Source: Candidatus Tectimicrobiota bacterium (GTDB lineage Bacteria; Tectomicrobia; Entotheonellia; Entotheonellales; Entotheonellaceae). Taken from it: a DNA stretch of 64,000 bases. Positions within the stretch are counted from its first letter, which is position 1. Every line of letters starts with the position of its first letter. The notes under the pieces are model-generated. The model ran no database searches and was not told the origin of the DNA. It saw nothing but the letters and a program-made list of their open reading frames with translations. The stretch is taken from NCBI GenBank assembly GCA_026005175.1, contig BPKO01000006.1:124001-188000 (forward strand), written 5' to 3'. This document shows, piece after piece, positions 43,834 to 52,365 of the stretch. Made by a program: the position numbers and the translations under genes.

Positions 43834-44712
43834 TCAGCGCCCCGGCGCCAGGGCCTCCACGAGCTCGAGGTTGGGCAGGCGCCCTTCGGTGGCCAGGGGC
43901 AAAATGCAGACGTGGTCAGCGCCGGCGTCAAAGTGCGCTTGCAGCCGCGCCCGGATGGCCTCGAGGTCGCCCCAGGCAACGATGTCGTCTACCAGGCGAT
44001 CGCTGCAGCCGTTGGCAAAGTCGGTCTCGCTGTAGCCGAGCTCACGCAGGTTGTTGGTGTAGTTGGGCAGGCGCGGCACGTAAGTCCTCATGTACTGCCG
44101 CGCCGCGGCGCGCGCCTTGACGGGGTCGGTTTCCCAGATCACCGCCTGCGCTGGCGCCAGCAGCTTGCCGGGCCCCAGGATCTCTCTGGCCTTGCGCGTG
44201 TGGGCCGGGGGCACGAAGTAAGGGTGCGCCCCATCGGCTTTGTCGCGGGCCAGGGCCAGCATGCGGGCGCGCAGGGCGGCCAGTACCACCGGCGGCTTCT
44301 CTGCCGGCGCCGGCGCGTCGTACGGCGCCGCCGCCATTCGCTCCAGGTAGGTGCGCATGTAGCTCAGCGGTCGCTGGTAGCGGTGGCCGCGCACCCCTTC
44401 CACCAGGGGAGCGTGGCTCACCCCCAGGCCCAGCAGGAAGCGGTTGCCCGAGACTTCTACGAGTGTCTTCTGTGCTGCCGCCATGGTCACCGGGTCGCGG
44501 GCCCAGATGTTGGCGATGCCGGTGGCCAGCACCAGCCGCGAGGTTTTGGCCGCCAGGTAGGCCAGGTGGGCAAAGGGCTCGCGGCCCAGGGCTTCGGGGA
44601 TCCACAGGGCGCTGTAGCCGCAGGCTTCTACGCGCTGGGCAAAGGCCACGGATTGCTCGATGGTCATGGCGTTGTGCGAAAACCAGATGCCGAGTTTCCC
44701 AAGGTCGAGCAT
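43834..44712 (-). CDS. LLM-class flavin/F420-dependent oxidoreductase, second copy
   Basis: A 292-residue luciferase-like protein starting LGKLGIWFSHNAMTIEQSVAFAQRVE. GYSALWIPEALGREPFAHLAYLAA and GNRFLLGLGVSHAPLVEG are the usual barrel strings of F420-dependent members (TIGR03620-like in pattern, from memory). It is only distantly related to the protein at 26765-27697. ATG 44712 has AAAGGAGCTGAG upstream. It is divergent from the hydroxyacid dehydrogenase gene, with 85 bases between the starts. Confidence 0.8.
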   Translation of the reverse strand: MLDLGKLGIWFSHNAMTIEQSVAFAQRVEACGYSALWIPEALGREPFAHLAYLAAKTSRLVLATGIANIWARDPVTMAAAQKTLVEVSGNRFLLGLGVSHAPLVEGVRGHRYQRPLSYMRTYLERMAAAPYDAPAPAEKPPVVLAALRARMLALARDKADGAHPYFVPPAHTRKAREILGPGKLLAPAQAVIWETDPVKARAAARQYMRTYVPRLPNYTNNLRELGYSETDFANGCSDRLVDDIVAWGDLEAIRARLQAHFDAGADHVCILPLATEGRLPNLELVEALAPGR

Positions 44713-44797
44713 GAATCTCAGCTCCTTTAGAGAGGTTGTCGCCACTGCCGGAGAAGGGCCTTTTATCATACCACGCAAGGCGGAGAGGAGGTGACCC

Positions 44798-45763
44798 GTG
44801 CTAAAGCTGGTGATGATGCCCCCGCCGGATGCGCTCAAGCGCCAGTGGGCGCAGCGGCTCATGCAGCTTTTGCCCCAGTACCGGGTCGTGGTACCCGAGA
44901 CCGACGAAGAGGCGCGGCGCGAGATTGTCGACGCCGACGCCGCCTATGGCTGGGTGCCCCCAGAGGCGCTGAAAGTGGCTCGCAAGCTGCGCTGGCTGCA
45001 GAACCCCGACGCCGGTCCTTTCCCGGGCTACTACTATCCGGAGCTCGTCGCCCATCCGGTGGTGGTCTGTAATCCCCGCGGCATTTATTTTGACCACATC
45101 AGCCACCACATCCTGATGTTCGTGCTGGCCCTCTCGCGCGGGCTGCCCTACTACTTTGAGGCGCAGCGCCAGCGCCGCTGGGACCGCGACGCGCGGCGCA
45201 GCCCCTATATCTACTTGGCCGAAGCCACTGCTCTTATCGTCGGCGTGGGGGGGATCGGGCACGAAACGGCCCGGCTCTGTGCCGCGTTTGGCATGCGGGT
45301 GCTGGGCGTCGACCCGCGGCCAGAATACGACGTGCCGTTTGTGGAGCTGCATCCGCCGGCAGACCTGGACATGCTCTTGCCGCAGGCCGACTTCGTCATC
45401 GTCACCACCCCGCACACGCCGGAAACCGAAGGCATGTGGAACGCGCAGCGGTTCCGGCGCATGAAGCCAACGGCCTACTTCATCAACGTCGGGCGGGGCA
45501 AAACCACCAAGCTCGACGACTTAGCCGCCGCCATTGCCAACGGCGAGATTGCCGGGTGCGGCCTTGACGTCTTTGAGGAAGAGCCGCTGCCGGCAGACCA
45601 CCCGCTGTGGACGCTCCCCAATGTGCTCCTGACCCCGCACGTGGCCATCAAAGATGCGGCCAACATTCCCGAGCGCCGCTTCCAGATCCTGCTGGAAAAT
45701 GCGCGCCGGTTTGCCGCCGGAGAGCCCTTGCGCAACGTGGTGGACAAAGCAGCCTGGTACTAG
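44798..45763 (+). CDS. D-2-hydroxyacid dehydrogenase
   Basis: A 321-residue NAD-dependent enzyme of the D-isomer 2-hydroxyacid dehydrogenase family. The Rossmann motif is GVGGIGHETARLCAAFG. The catalytic Arg lies in NVGRGKTT, the Glu in DVFEEEPLP and the His in LLTPHVA, so the active site is complete. The start is GTG 44798 behind GGAGAGGAGGTGA. The substrate is unknown; a 2-oxo acid linked to neighbouring CoA chemistry is plausible. A CMD-family gene follows after 16 bases. Confidence 0.85.
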   Translation: MLKLVMMPPPDALKRQWAQRLMQLLPQYRVVVPETDEEARREIVDADAAYGWVPPEALKVARKLRWLQNPDAGPFPGYYYPELVAHPVVVCNPRGIYFDHISHHILMFVLALSRGLPYYFEAQRQRRWDRDARRSPYIYLAEATALIVGVGGIGHETARLCAAFGMRVLGVDPRPEYDVPFVELHPPADLDMLLPQADFVIVTTPHTPETEGMWNAQRFRRMKPTAYFINVGRGKTTKLDDLAAAIANGEIAGCGLDVFEEEPLPADHPLWTLPNVLLTPHVAIKDAANIPERRFQILLENARRFAAGEPLRNVVDKAAWY

Positions 45764-45779
45764 AAGAGGAGAGCAAGCG

Positions 45780-46172
45780 GTGCACGAAACGTCGCCACAG
45801 GGACTCCCCAACCCTTACGGCTATGGCGAGCTGGACTGGGCGGCCCGGCTCGATCCGGCTTACACGCAGGCCCGCGACGTGCTGCGCCGGCTCAGCGTTG
45901 GGGAAGGCGGGGTGCTGCCGGTGAAAGTCAAGGAAATGGTGGTCATCGGCGTGCTGGCAGCACACGGCTTGCAGTATGCCGTCGAGGCCCACATGCGCCG
46001 TGCCGTCCAGCACGGGGCGACGCGGGCAGAGCTCTTTGAGGCGATCAAAGCCGCCGCGCTGCCCGGGGGCGGCGTGGCCTATAGCACCGGCCTCCGTGCC
46101 CTCAAGCGCCTTGACGAAGAAGGGGCATTTGGGCCTGCGCAGCCCGCAGGGACAACGGATACGCCGCGCTGA
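45780..46172 (+). CDS. Carboxymuconolactone-decarboxylase-family protein without the CxxC pair
   Basis: A 130-residue helical protein of the CMD/AhpD fold. The signature helix reads QYAVEAHMRRAVQHGATRAELFEAIKAA; the Glu and His of the family are there, but the redox-active Cys pair of AhpD-type peroxidases is absent, so peroxidase activity is unlikely. The start is GTG 45780 with AGAGGAGAG upstream. It probably forms an operon with the hydroxyacid dehydrogenase. Role unknown. Confidence 0.75.
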   Translation: MHETSPQGLPNPYGYGELDWAARLDPAYTQARDVLRRLSVGEGGVLPVKVKEMVVIGVLAAHGLQYAVEAHMRRAVQHGATRAELFEAIKAAALPGGGVAYSTGLRALKRLDEEGAFGPAQPAGTTDTPR

Positions 46173-46261
46173 AAGCCCGCGCAGGCAATGTTGTGGTAGC
46201 GGCTACTAGCGGAGTAGATACAGTGGCAGGGAAGAGCTGAAAGCCGCTGTAGCGACGAGTA

Positions 46262-47914
46262 TCAAGACGATGTTAACACGCGACCATCGGTCACCTGCTG
46301 CACGTGCAAGTCTCGCGCCAGCCGCCGCGCCGGCGGCGTGATGGTAGCCCCAGCCACCACCGGCACGGTAACCGTTCCCGTCTTGGCCAGTAACGTAGCC
46401 CGCTCGGCGGCACGCTGCACATCCCTGGGCCCCACGCCCCAGGAGACCTCGACCACCAAGTACACGGGGACGTCGTCCTCGCGACGCCGGCCGGTGACGA
46501 TGATATCTGCCTGCGTCACTTCCTCGGCCTCAGCCTCGCTCAACTGGCCCTGTGCTATGGCTTCGGCAAGCAAGGCCACCAATTCGTCCCCAAACACCAC
46601 GTGCGGCCGCCTCACCAGCGGCGCAAAGTAGGCAAAGGCCCGCTCGCGGTAGCGCCGCTCCAAAGCATCGCCTTTCAGCATGCCGACCTCCACAGTGAGA
46701 CGGTCGAGGCGCCGCTCAGTGCGCCGCTGCGCTGCCACCAGCTGGGCGACTTGCTCTTCCAGGTGCCGCTGGGCCTCGCTGAGCTGCTGGAAGCGACGTT
46801 CGGTTTCAGCACGCAGCCCCGCTAGCTCTTGCTCGGTGCGCTGCTGCGCTGCCACCAGCTGGGCGACTTGCTCCTCGGTGCGCTGCTGGGCCTCGGTGAG
46901 CTGCTGGAAGCGACGTTCGGTTTCGGCACGCAGCCCCGCAAGCTCTTGCTCAGTGCGCTGCTGCGCTGCCACCAGCTGGGCGACCTGCTCTTCCAGGTGC
47001 TGTTGGGCCTCGGTGAGCTGCTGGAAGCGACGTTCGGTTTCGGCACGCAGCCCCGCTAGCTCTTGCTCGGTGCGCTGCTGGGCCTCGCTGAGCTGCTGGA
47101 AGCGACGTTCGGTTTCAGCACGCAGCCCCGCTAGCTCTTGCTCGGTGCGCTGCTGCGCTGCCACCAGCTGGGCGACTTGCTCCTCGGTGCGCTGCTGGGC
47201 CTCGGTGAGCTGCTGGAAGCGACGTTCGGTTTCGGCACGCAGCCCCGCAAGCTCTTGCTCAGTGCGCTGCTGCGCTGCCACCAGCTGGGCGACTTGCTCC
47301 TCGGTGCGCTGCTGGGCCTCGGTGAGCTGCTGGAAGCGACGTTCGGTTTCGGCACGCAGCCCCGCTAGCTCTTGCTCGGTGCGCTGCTGCGCCTCGGTGA
47401 GCTGCTGGAAGCGACGTTCGGTTTCGGCACGCAGCCCCGCTAGCTCTTGCTCGGTGCGCTGCTGCGCCTCGGTGAGCTGCTGGAAGCGACGTTCGGTTTC
47501 GGCACGCAGCCCCGCTAGCTCTTGCTCGGTGCGCTGCTGCGCCTCGGTGAGCTGCTGGAAGCGACGTTCGGTTTCGGCACGCAGCCCCGCTAGCTCTTGC
47601 TCGGTGCGCTGCTGCGCCTCGGTGAGCTGCTGGAAGCGACGTTCGGTTTCGGCACGCAGCCCCGCTAGCTCTTGCTCGGTGCGCTGCTGCGCTGCCACCA
47701 GCTGGGCGACTTGCTCTTCCAGGCGCTGTTGGACAGCGACCAGCTGCGCCAGGCGCTCCTCGGTACGCTGCTGGGCCTCGATGAGCTGCTGCATCAGCGC
47801 CGGCAGGCCCAGCAGCTCATCGGTGAGCACCAGACGGCGCACCTCATCTAGCCATTCAGGCCGTTCGCGCAACAGGCGCAGAAAATCGCGCAAGTCATCG
47901 GCGGTAAAAGGCAT
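46262..47914 (-). CDS. Coiled-coil repeat protein with PD-(D/E)xK nuclease-like C-terminus
   Basis: A 550-residue protein. Residues 1-65 form a helical head (MPFTADDLRDFLRLLRERPE). Then come ten copies of ELAGLRAETERRFQQLTEAQ, in units of 25 or 39 residues, predicting a long coiled coil rich in Q, E and R. The last 140 residues have ADIIVTGRRR followed by VYLVVEVSWGVG, a D...(E)xV core like that of PD-(D/E)xK nucleases (the DUF3782 type, as I recall it). Such proteins are common in filamentous and uncultured bacteria and have unknown function. ATG 47914 follows GGAAGGAGGAAGG. It is a single gene. Confidence 0.75.
   Translation of the reverse strand: MPFTADDLRDFLRLLRERPEWLDEVRRLVLTDELLGLPALMQQLIEAQQRTEERLAQLVAVQQRLEEQVAQLVAAQQRTEQELAGLRAETERRFQQLTEAQQRTEQELAGLRAETERRFQQLTEAQQRTEQELAGLRAETERRFQQLTEAQQRTEQELAGLRAETERRFQQLTEAQQRTEQELAGLRAETERRFQQLTEAQQRTEEQVAQLVAAQQRTEQELAGLRAETERRFQQLTEAQQRTEEQVAQLVAAQQRTEQELAGLRAETERRFQQLSEAQQRTEQELAGLRAETERRFQQLTEAQQHLEEQVAQLVAAQQRTEQELAGLRAETERRFQQLTEAQQRTEEQVAQLVAAQQRTEQELAGLRAETERRFQQLSEAQRHLEEQVAQLVAAQRRTERRLDRLTVEVGMLKGDALERRYRERAFAYFAPLVRRPHVVFGDELVALLAEAIAQGQLSEAEAEEVTQADIIVTGRRREDDVPVYLVVEVSWGVGPRDVQRAAERATLLAKTGTVTVPVVAGATITPPARRLARDLHVQQVTDGRVLTSS
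46796..47717. repeat. Tandem 75/117-bp coding repeats
   Basis: Ten repeats, spaced 75 or 117 bases, lie within the coiled-coil gene. Units between about 47343 and 47717 are nearly identical in sequence and all 75 bases apart. The longer units carry a 42-base insert encoding VAQLVAAQQRTEQE-like heptads. The near identity points to recent expansion by slippage or recombination, and makes this locus prone to length change and assembly error. Confidence 0.85.
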
Positions 47915-48055
47915 CCTTCCTCCTTCCCTGGCAATTATAGCACACGAGGAAGGGCTTCCTTTGTTATGTGGGATGAGCAGAGGCGGCACTCCCTGCTCGT
48001 AGCAGCGGCCTGCCACAGTGGGGTACAGCGTAGCATGGGGGAACAGCGCTGGCGC

Positions 48056-48898
48056 TCAGCAGAGGTCGGCCGCAGACGGCGAAGGGCTCTCCGGCGCCGT
48101 AAGCAGGCGCACGAGCTGGGCGAAGCGGGCTTTGAGCCGGTGTAGCTCCCCGAGCTTGCGGTCTACCGTGTGCTTGAGCTTGAGGGCTGTCTCGATACGG
48201 GCCAGCAGTTCTTCCTCGTGCACCGGTTTGGTGAGAAAGTCGTCGGCGCCCGCCTTGATCCCTTCGACCCGATCTTCTACGGCGTCCAGCGCGGTCATGA
48301 TGATGATGGGGATCAGCCGCGTCTCGTCGTGGCCTTTGAGGATACGGCAAACGCTGAAGCCGTCCAGCACCGGCATCATGATGTCCAGGAGAATCAAGTC
48401 AGGGACTCGACTGGCCACTTGGTCGAGGGCCTCTTGCCCGTTGGCCGCACGGATCGTCTCGTAGCCCAGCTCTTCCAGAACCTGCGTGAGATAATCCACC
48501 GCAAAGGGCTCGTCGTCGACGATGAGGATCCTGGAGCGCCTGGCCGCTGCCTTAGGGTCGTCAGCGGCTGCCGGCAGCGGCGGCGGCGGCGCCGTCTCCA
48601 CAGCTGCCGTGAAGCGGTAGCCCTGGCCATAGACGGTGTCGATCACCGGCGCGGCGCTGCCGGCCGGTTGCACTGCCCGGCGCACTTTGGCCAGGCACTG
48701 GGTGAGCGCCGCTTCGCTGACAAACGTCTCGGGCCAGCACTGGGCGAGGAGCTCGTCTTTGCTGACCACGCGCTCGCGATGCTCGAGGAGGTAAACGAGC
48801 ACTGCGAAGGGCTTGGGCTCGAGGGCCACTGGCTGCCCGGCGCGGCGCAGTTCACGGCGCGCGGTGTCGAGTTCGCACTCCCCGAAGCGGTAGCGCAT
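48056..48898 (-). CDS. Regulator with N-terminal winged helix and C-terminal receiver domain
   Basis: The 280-residue protein has a CadC/OmpR-type DNA-binding domain first (1-100, MRYRFGECELDTARRELRRA) and a receiver domain second (about 120-240). The receiver has acidic residues in ILIVDDEPF, the phosphoacceptor in DLILLDIMMP and the conserved Lys in FLTKPVHEEEL. OmpR-type response regulators have the opposite order, so this layout is unusual. A short helical tail (KLKHTVDRKLGELHRLKARF) resembles that of the receiver-cyclase at 55742. Its DNA-binding domain is also similar to that of the 1216-residue regulator at 11443. ATG 48898 follows AAAGGAAAC. Confidence 0.85.
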   Translation of the reverse strand: MRYRFGECELDTARRELRRAGQPVALEPKPFAVLVYLLEHRERVVSKDELLAQCWPETFVSEAALTQCLAKVRRAVQPAGSAAPVIDTVYGQGYRFTAAVETAPPPPLPAAADDPKAAARRSRILIVDDEPFAVDYLTQVLEELGYETIRAANGQEALDQVASRVPDLILLDIMMPVLDGFSVCRILKGHDETRLIPIIIMTALDAVEDRVEGIKAGADDFLTKPVHEEELLARIETALKLKHTVDRKLGELHRLKARFAQLVRLLTAPESPSPSAADLC

Positions 48899-49152
48899 AC
48901 CGGTTTCCTTTGGTCATCCTGCAATTCCCTGCTGGTCTTTTATACCGCCACGCCTGGCAAGTCGTCAAGCACGTTTCGGCGGTTCCAGGCTGTCCACGCG
49001 GCCGTCAGGGGCGGTCAGCAAATCATCAGAATGTCGTCAAGATCTGCCGGGGCCGGCGGGGTATATTGACGGGTACCTCTTGCGGCAGGGCTTCTGGGTG
49101 GAGCCAGCGCAGCCCCCAGGGGGTGTCCCGCAACGACCAGGAGGGAAGCGCC

Positions 49153-50751
49153 ATGAAAACACTGGTTGTGAGTGGTCTTTTGCTCACGCTTGTGGTTCTC
49201 GGGGGGCAGGCCAGGAGTTGGGGGGAGGCGGGGCCAGCGCCGCGGGGAGAGATCCACGTTGTGGATCAGCATCCCCTGAACTGGATCTGGGTGACGCTGA
49301 GCGTTTTCGAGCACCTTATTACCCTCGATAAGCACGGCAAGTTGGTGCCACGCCTGGCCACCGGGTGGCGGTGGCTCGATGACCGCACCCTGGAAGTCAC
49401 CCTGCGCCAGGGGGTGCGCTTTCACAACGGCGAGGTCTTCGATGCCGAGATCGTCAAGCTCAACTGGGAAGAAAATACCCGGCTCAAACAGCCCTTTGTA
49501 CCGGGGCAATTTTTGAGCTTCAAAGCGGGATCGACCCTGCAAATCATCGATCCGTACACGGTCCGGTTTGTCTTTCCAGAACCCGACGGCGGCGCCCTGG
49601 CCAAGCTCACCATCGTGCACATGGCCAACCGGCAGTTCTATCGTGAGTTCGGCTGGGGGGAGAAACACTGGTGAATCGTCGACGGTGCCGGCCCGTGGGG
49701 CACCGGCCCCTATAAACTGGTCGCAGGCTTTTCTCTCCCCAATGAGCGTGCTGAGCGCCTCGTGCTGGAAGCCAATCTGGACTATTGGGATACGGCGCGG
49801 CGGCCACGCCTGCGGCGCATCGTCTTCGACAACACGCAGGGGCAAAAAGACGCCCTCGAGGCGGTGAAGACCGGTGAAGGAGAGGTGGACCTGGTCACCG
49901 GATTAAGCCCCCTCGAGACCCTGCAGGTGGCCCAGAGTCCTTTTGCCACGGTGGTGAAAAACCGCGGCGCTCTGGTGACGGTGTTTGGCATGTTCAACAT
50001 GCGGAAACCCGGGAGCCCGTGGACCGACGTGCGCCTGCGCCAGGCAGTCAATTATGCCATCAACCGCGCCGACCTCATTCGCTATGCCACCAAGGGCAAT
50101 GGGGTGATCATTCCCGCCCTGGTGCCGCACCAGGGGTTTGGGTACGACCCCGATCTGGCTCCCTATCCCTTTGCTCCCGCCAAAGCGCGGCAGCTGCTGC
50201 AGGCCGCGGGTGTCCCGCAGGGCATGGCCATCACCCTGGTGGCCCCGGAGGACCTGGAAGTGCAGGCCACGGTGATCGGCAAGATGCTGGAGCAGGTGGG
50301 CTTTACGGTGCGGCGCGAGGTGCTCGACGCCTCTGCTTACAATCGCAAGACGTTTCTCAGCCATCTGGCGCAGCCCGCCGAGCACCAAACGTGGGATATT
50401 GCCCTGGCCTCGTGGCTGGATCTGCTCAATTTCCCGGTTTTTCAGGTCTACCACTTTTTCGCCCTCGATGGGCCGTACGATTGGGTTCGCGAGCAGCCGG
50501 CGCTGCGCCAGCTGCGTGACCAGGTCCTGCGCACCGTGGACCGGGAGCGGCAAGCGGCGCTCATCCGCCAGATGGAGCGGCATACGCACGAGCAGGCGTA
50601 TTTCCTCTTCCTGTACAACCCCATCCAGCTCTACGCGGTGAACAAGGCGGTGCAGTTCGTGCCCTACTTGCACGTGTTCAGCCTGGCCGAGACCGCGGTC
50701 AGCGAGCAGCACTGGTCGCTGCGCAAGCAGAAGGCCGCGGTGCCCGAGTAA
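49153..50751 (+). CDS. Family-5 (peptide/opine-type) substrate-binding protein with in-frame TGA at codon 174
   Basis: The single frame is interrupted once, by TGA at 49672-49674, and otherwise encodes a 532-residue exported binding protein. Upstream are a signal peptide (MKTLVVSGLLLTLVVLGG) and LEVTLRQGVRFHNGEVFDAE. The sequence then reads GWGEKHW, TGA, IVDGAGPWGTGPYKL, and continues with FNMRKPGSPWTDVRLRQAVNYA to the end. The frame is unchanged across the TGA, unlike the other breaks in this window. A 6-bp hairpin follows at 49684-49704 with spacing suitable for selenocysteine insertion. So codon 174 may be Sec; a nonsense mutation is the alternative. DUF2182 and DUF1326 genes follow. Confidence 0.75.
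49684..49704 (+). promoter_or_regulatory. Hairpin after the in-frame TGA, SECIS candidate
   Basis: GGTGCC (49684-49689) pairs with GGCACC (49699-49704) around GGCCCGTGG. The loop begins with GG and starts 15 bases after the TGA at 49672-49674. A hairpin with a G at the start of a small loop, roughly 16-37 bases after UGA, is the general description of bacterial SECIS elements. There is no bulged U, so it fits less well than the one at 62633. Confidence 0.4.
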
Positions 50752-50775
50752 GGGCTCTGGGAGAAGGAGCGCAGG

Positions 50776-51561
50776 ATGAGTACCGCGCTGGAAACCCTCC
50801 TCAAGCGCGACCGTCTGGTGGTCATGAGCGGTCTGGTGGGCATCGCGGCGCTGGCCTGGGCCTACATGGGGTATCTCGCCGCTGACATGGCGGCCATGGA
50901 CGCCGCCATGGCCCTCGCTATGCCCCGCCTGCAGGCCTGGGGCCTCCTGGAGCTGGTGCTGCTCGGGGTCATGTGGGCCGTCATGATGGTGGCCATGATG
51001 GTGCCCACGGCGGCCCCCATGCTGCTGCTCTTTGCCACCATCAACCGCCGGCGTCGCGCCCAGCAGCGGCCCTACGTGCCCACGGCGATCTTTCTGGGGG
51101 GCTATCTCCTGGTCTGGACCGCGTTCAGCGCCGTGGCCACCCTGGCGCAGTGGGGGCTGCACGCGGCGGCGCTGCTCTCGCCAATGATGGCGAGCCGCAG
51201 CCCCCTCCTGGGCGGCGGCTTGCTGCTGGCCGCGGGGATCTATCAGTGGACACCTCTCAAGTACACCTGCCTCCGGCACTGCCGCACGCCGCTGGGCTTT
51301 CTCATGACCGACTGGCGTGAAGGAGCAAAAGGGGCGCTGGCGATGGGCATTAAGCACGGCCTGTACTGCACGGGCTGCTGCTGGGTGCTCATGGCGCTGC
51401 TGTTTGTCGCCGGCGTGATGAACCTGCTGTGGGTTGCGGCCATCACCGCGTTTGTGCTGGTCGAAAAAGTCGCGCCGCGTGGCGACTGGGTAGGGCGGCT
51501 GGCCGGCAGCAGCCTCGTCGCCGCCGGCCTGGTGCTGCTCGGCCAGGCCCTGGCCAGGTAA
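50776..51561 (+). CDS. DUF2182 metal-binding-type membrane protein
   Basis: A 261-residue integral membrane protein with about seven helices. Its second helix region VMWAVMMVAMMVPTAAPM is rich in Met, and two cysteine clusters are seen (CLRHC near 166 and CTGCCW near 195). This is the pattern of DUF2182 proteins, annotated as predicted metal-binding membrane proteins. They are usually found next to DUF1326 proteins, as here. Copper or another soft metal is a reasonable guess. ATG 50776 has GGGAGAAGGAG upstream. Confidence 0.82.
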   Translation: MSTALETLLKRDRLVVMSGLVGIAALAWAYMGYLAADMAAMDAAMALAMPRLQAWGLLELVLLGVMWAVMMVAMMVPTAAPMLLLFATINRRRRAQQRPYVPTAIFLGGYLLVWTAFSAVATLAQWGLHAAALLSPMMASRSPLLGGGLLLAAGIYQWTPLKYTCLRHCRTPLGFLMTDWREGAKGALAMGIKHGLYCTGCCWVLMALLFVAGVMNLLWVAAITAFVLVEKVAPRGDWVGRLAGSSLVAAGLVLLGQALAR

Positions 51562-51632
51562 AGGGCATGGCCGGCAGGGGCAGGGGATCCGGTGGTCCCT
51601 TGCCGATTCACAACCTCTGACAGGAGAAAGAC

Positions 51633-52265
51633 ATGAGCGAGACCCCGACCCGGACACCCTGGCGGCTCAAAGTGCACAATCTGGAAGCGTGTAATTGCAG
51701 CAACGGCTGCGGCTGCCAGTTCAACGGCTTTCCGGACTACGGTGGCTGCGAGGCCATCATCGGCTACGAAGTGATCGCCGGCCACTACGGCAACGTGGAC
51801 CTCAGCGGCGTGCGGGCGGTCTTTGCCGGCAAGTGGCCCGGGGCCATTCACGAAGGCCACGGCCAAGGCGTGCTCTTCATCGACGCGGCGGCGCGGCCCG
51901 AGCAGGTGGAAGGCCTGGCCAAGATCTTCTCCGGGCAGGCCGGGGGCATGCCCTGGGAAGCCCTGGCCGCTACCCTCGACACCGTCGAAGGCCCGCTGCT
52001 CAAGCCCATTGCCATGACCGTCGACGGCCGCCGCTCGCACTTTGCCATTGCCGGCGTCCTCGAAGTCGCCATGACCTCGCTCATCAACCCAGTGAGCGGG
52101 GAGGAGAGCGAAGTGCACATCGTCTACCCCAAAGGCGGCTTCCTCTGGAACGACGGCGATGTGGGCACCACCTCCACCATGCGCATCGACCACGGGGCGT
52201 TGCGCTTCCAGTATCCGGGCAAGTGGGCTGCCTATGCCGTCGCCGAGTGGAGCAATCAGGGATAA
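51633..52265 (+). CDS. DUF1326-family protein
   Basis: A 210-residue soluble protein with the family's cysteine motif ACNCSNGCGCQF near residues 20-31, likely a metal site. GYEVIAGHYGNVDLSGV and SHFAIAGVLEVAMTSLINP are further conserved parts. DUF1326 and DUF2182 genes travel together in many bacteria; the function is unknown. ATG 51633 has CAGGAGAAAG upstream. The 100 bases after it hold no gene before the hybrid kinase. Confidence 0.82.
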   Translation: MSETPTRTPWRLKVHNLEACNCSNGCGCQFNGFPDYGGCEAIIGYEVIAGHYGNVDLSGVRAVFAGKWPGAIHEGHGQGVLFIDAAARPEQVEGLAKIFSGQAGGMPWEALAATLDTVEGPLLKPIAMTVDGRRSHFAIAGVLEVAMTSLINPVSGEESEVHIVYPKGGFLWNDGDVGTTSTMRIDHGALRFQYPGKWAAYAVAEWSNQG

Positions 52266-52365
52266 GGCCCGCCTGTACGCAATGGCCGGCGGCCATGCCG
52301 CTCCGTGGTGTGGCCGCCGGCAGTGGGCATGAGAGGCTGGACAGCCGCGGGAGCAGGAGCCAAGG

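Noticed and set aside
46796-47717. CRISPR-like array of regular repeats
   Set aside because: Spacing of 75 or 117 bases with almost no unique spacers, all in one reading frame; it is a coding tandem repeat.
46680-48002. A 440-codon Ser/Arg/Cys-rich plus-strand frame across the repeats
   Set aside because: Antisense reading of the coiled-coil repeats; the minus strand has a ribosome site and a nuclease-like end.
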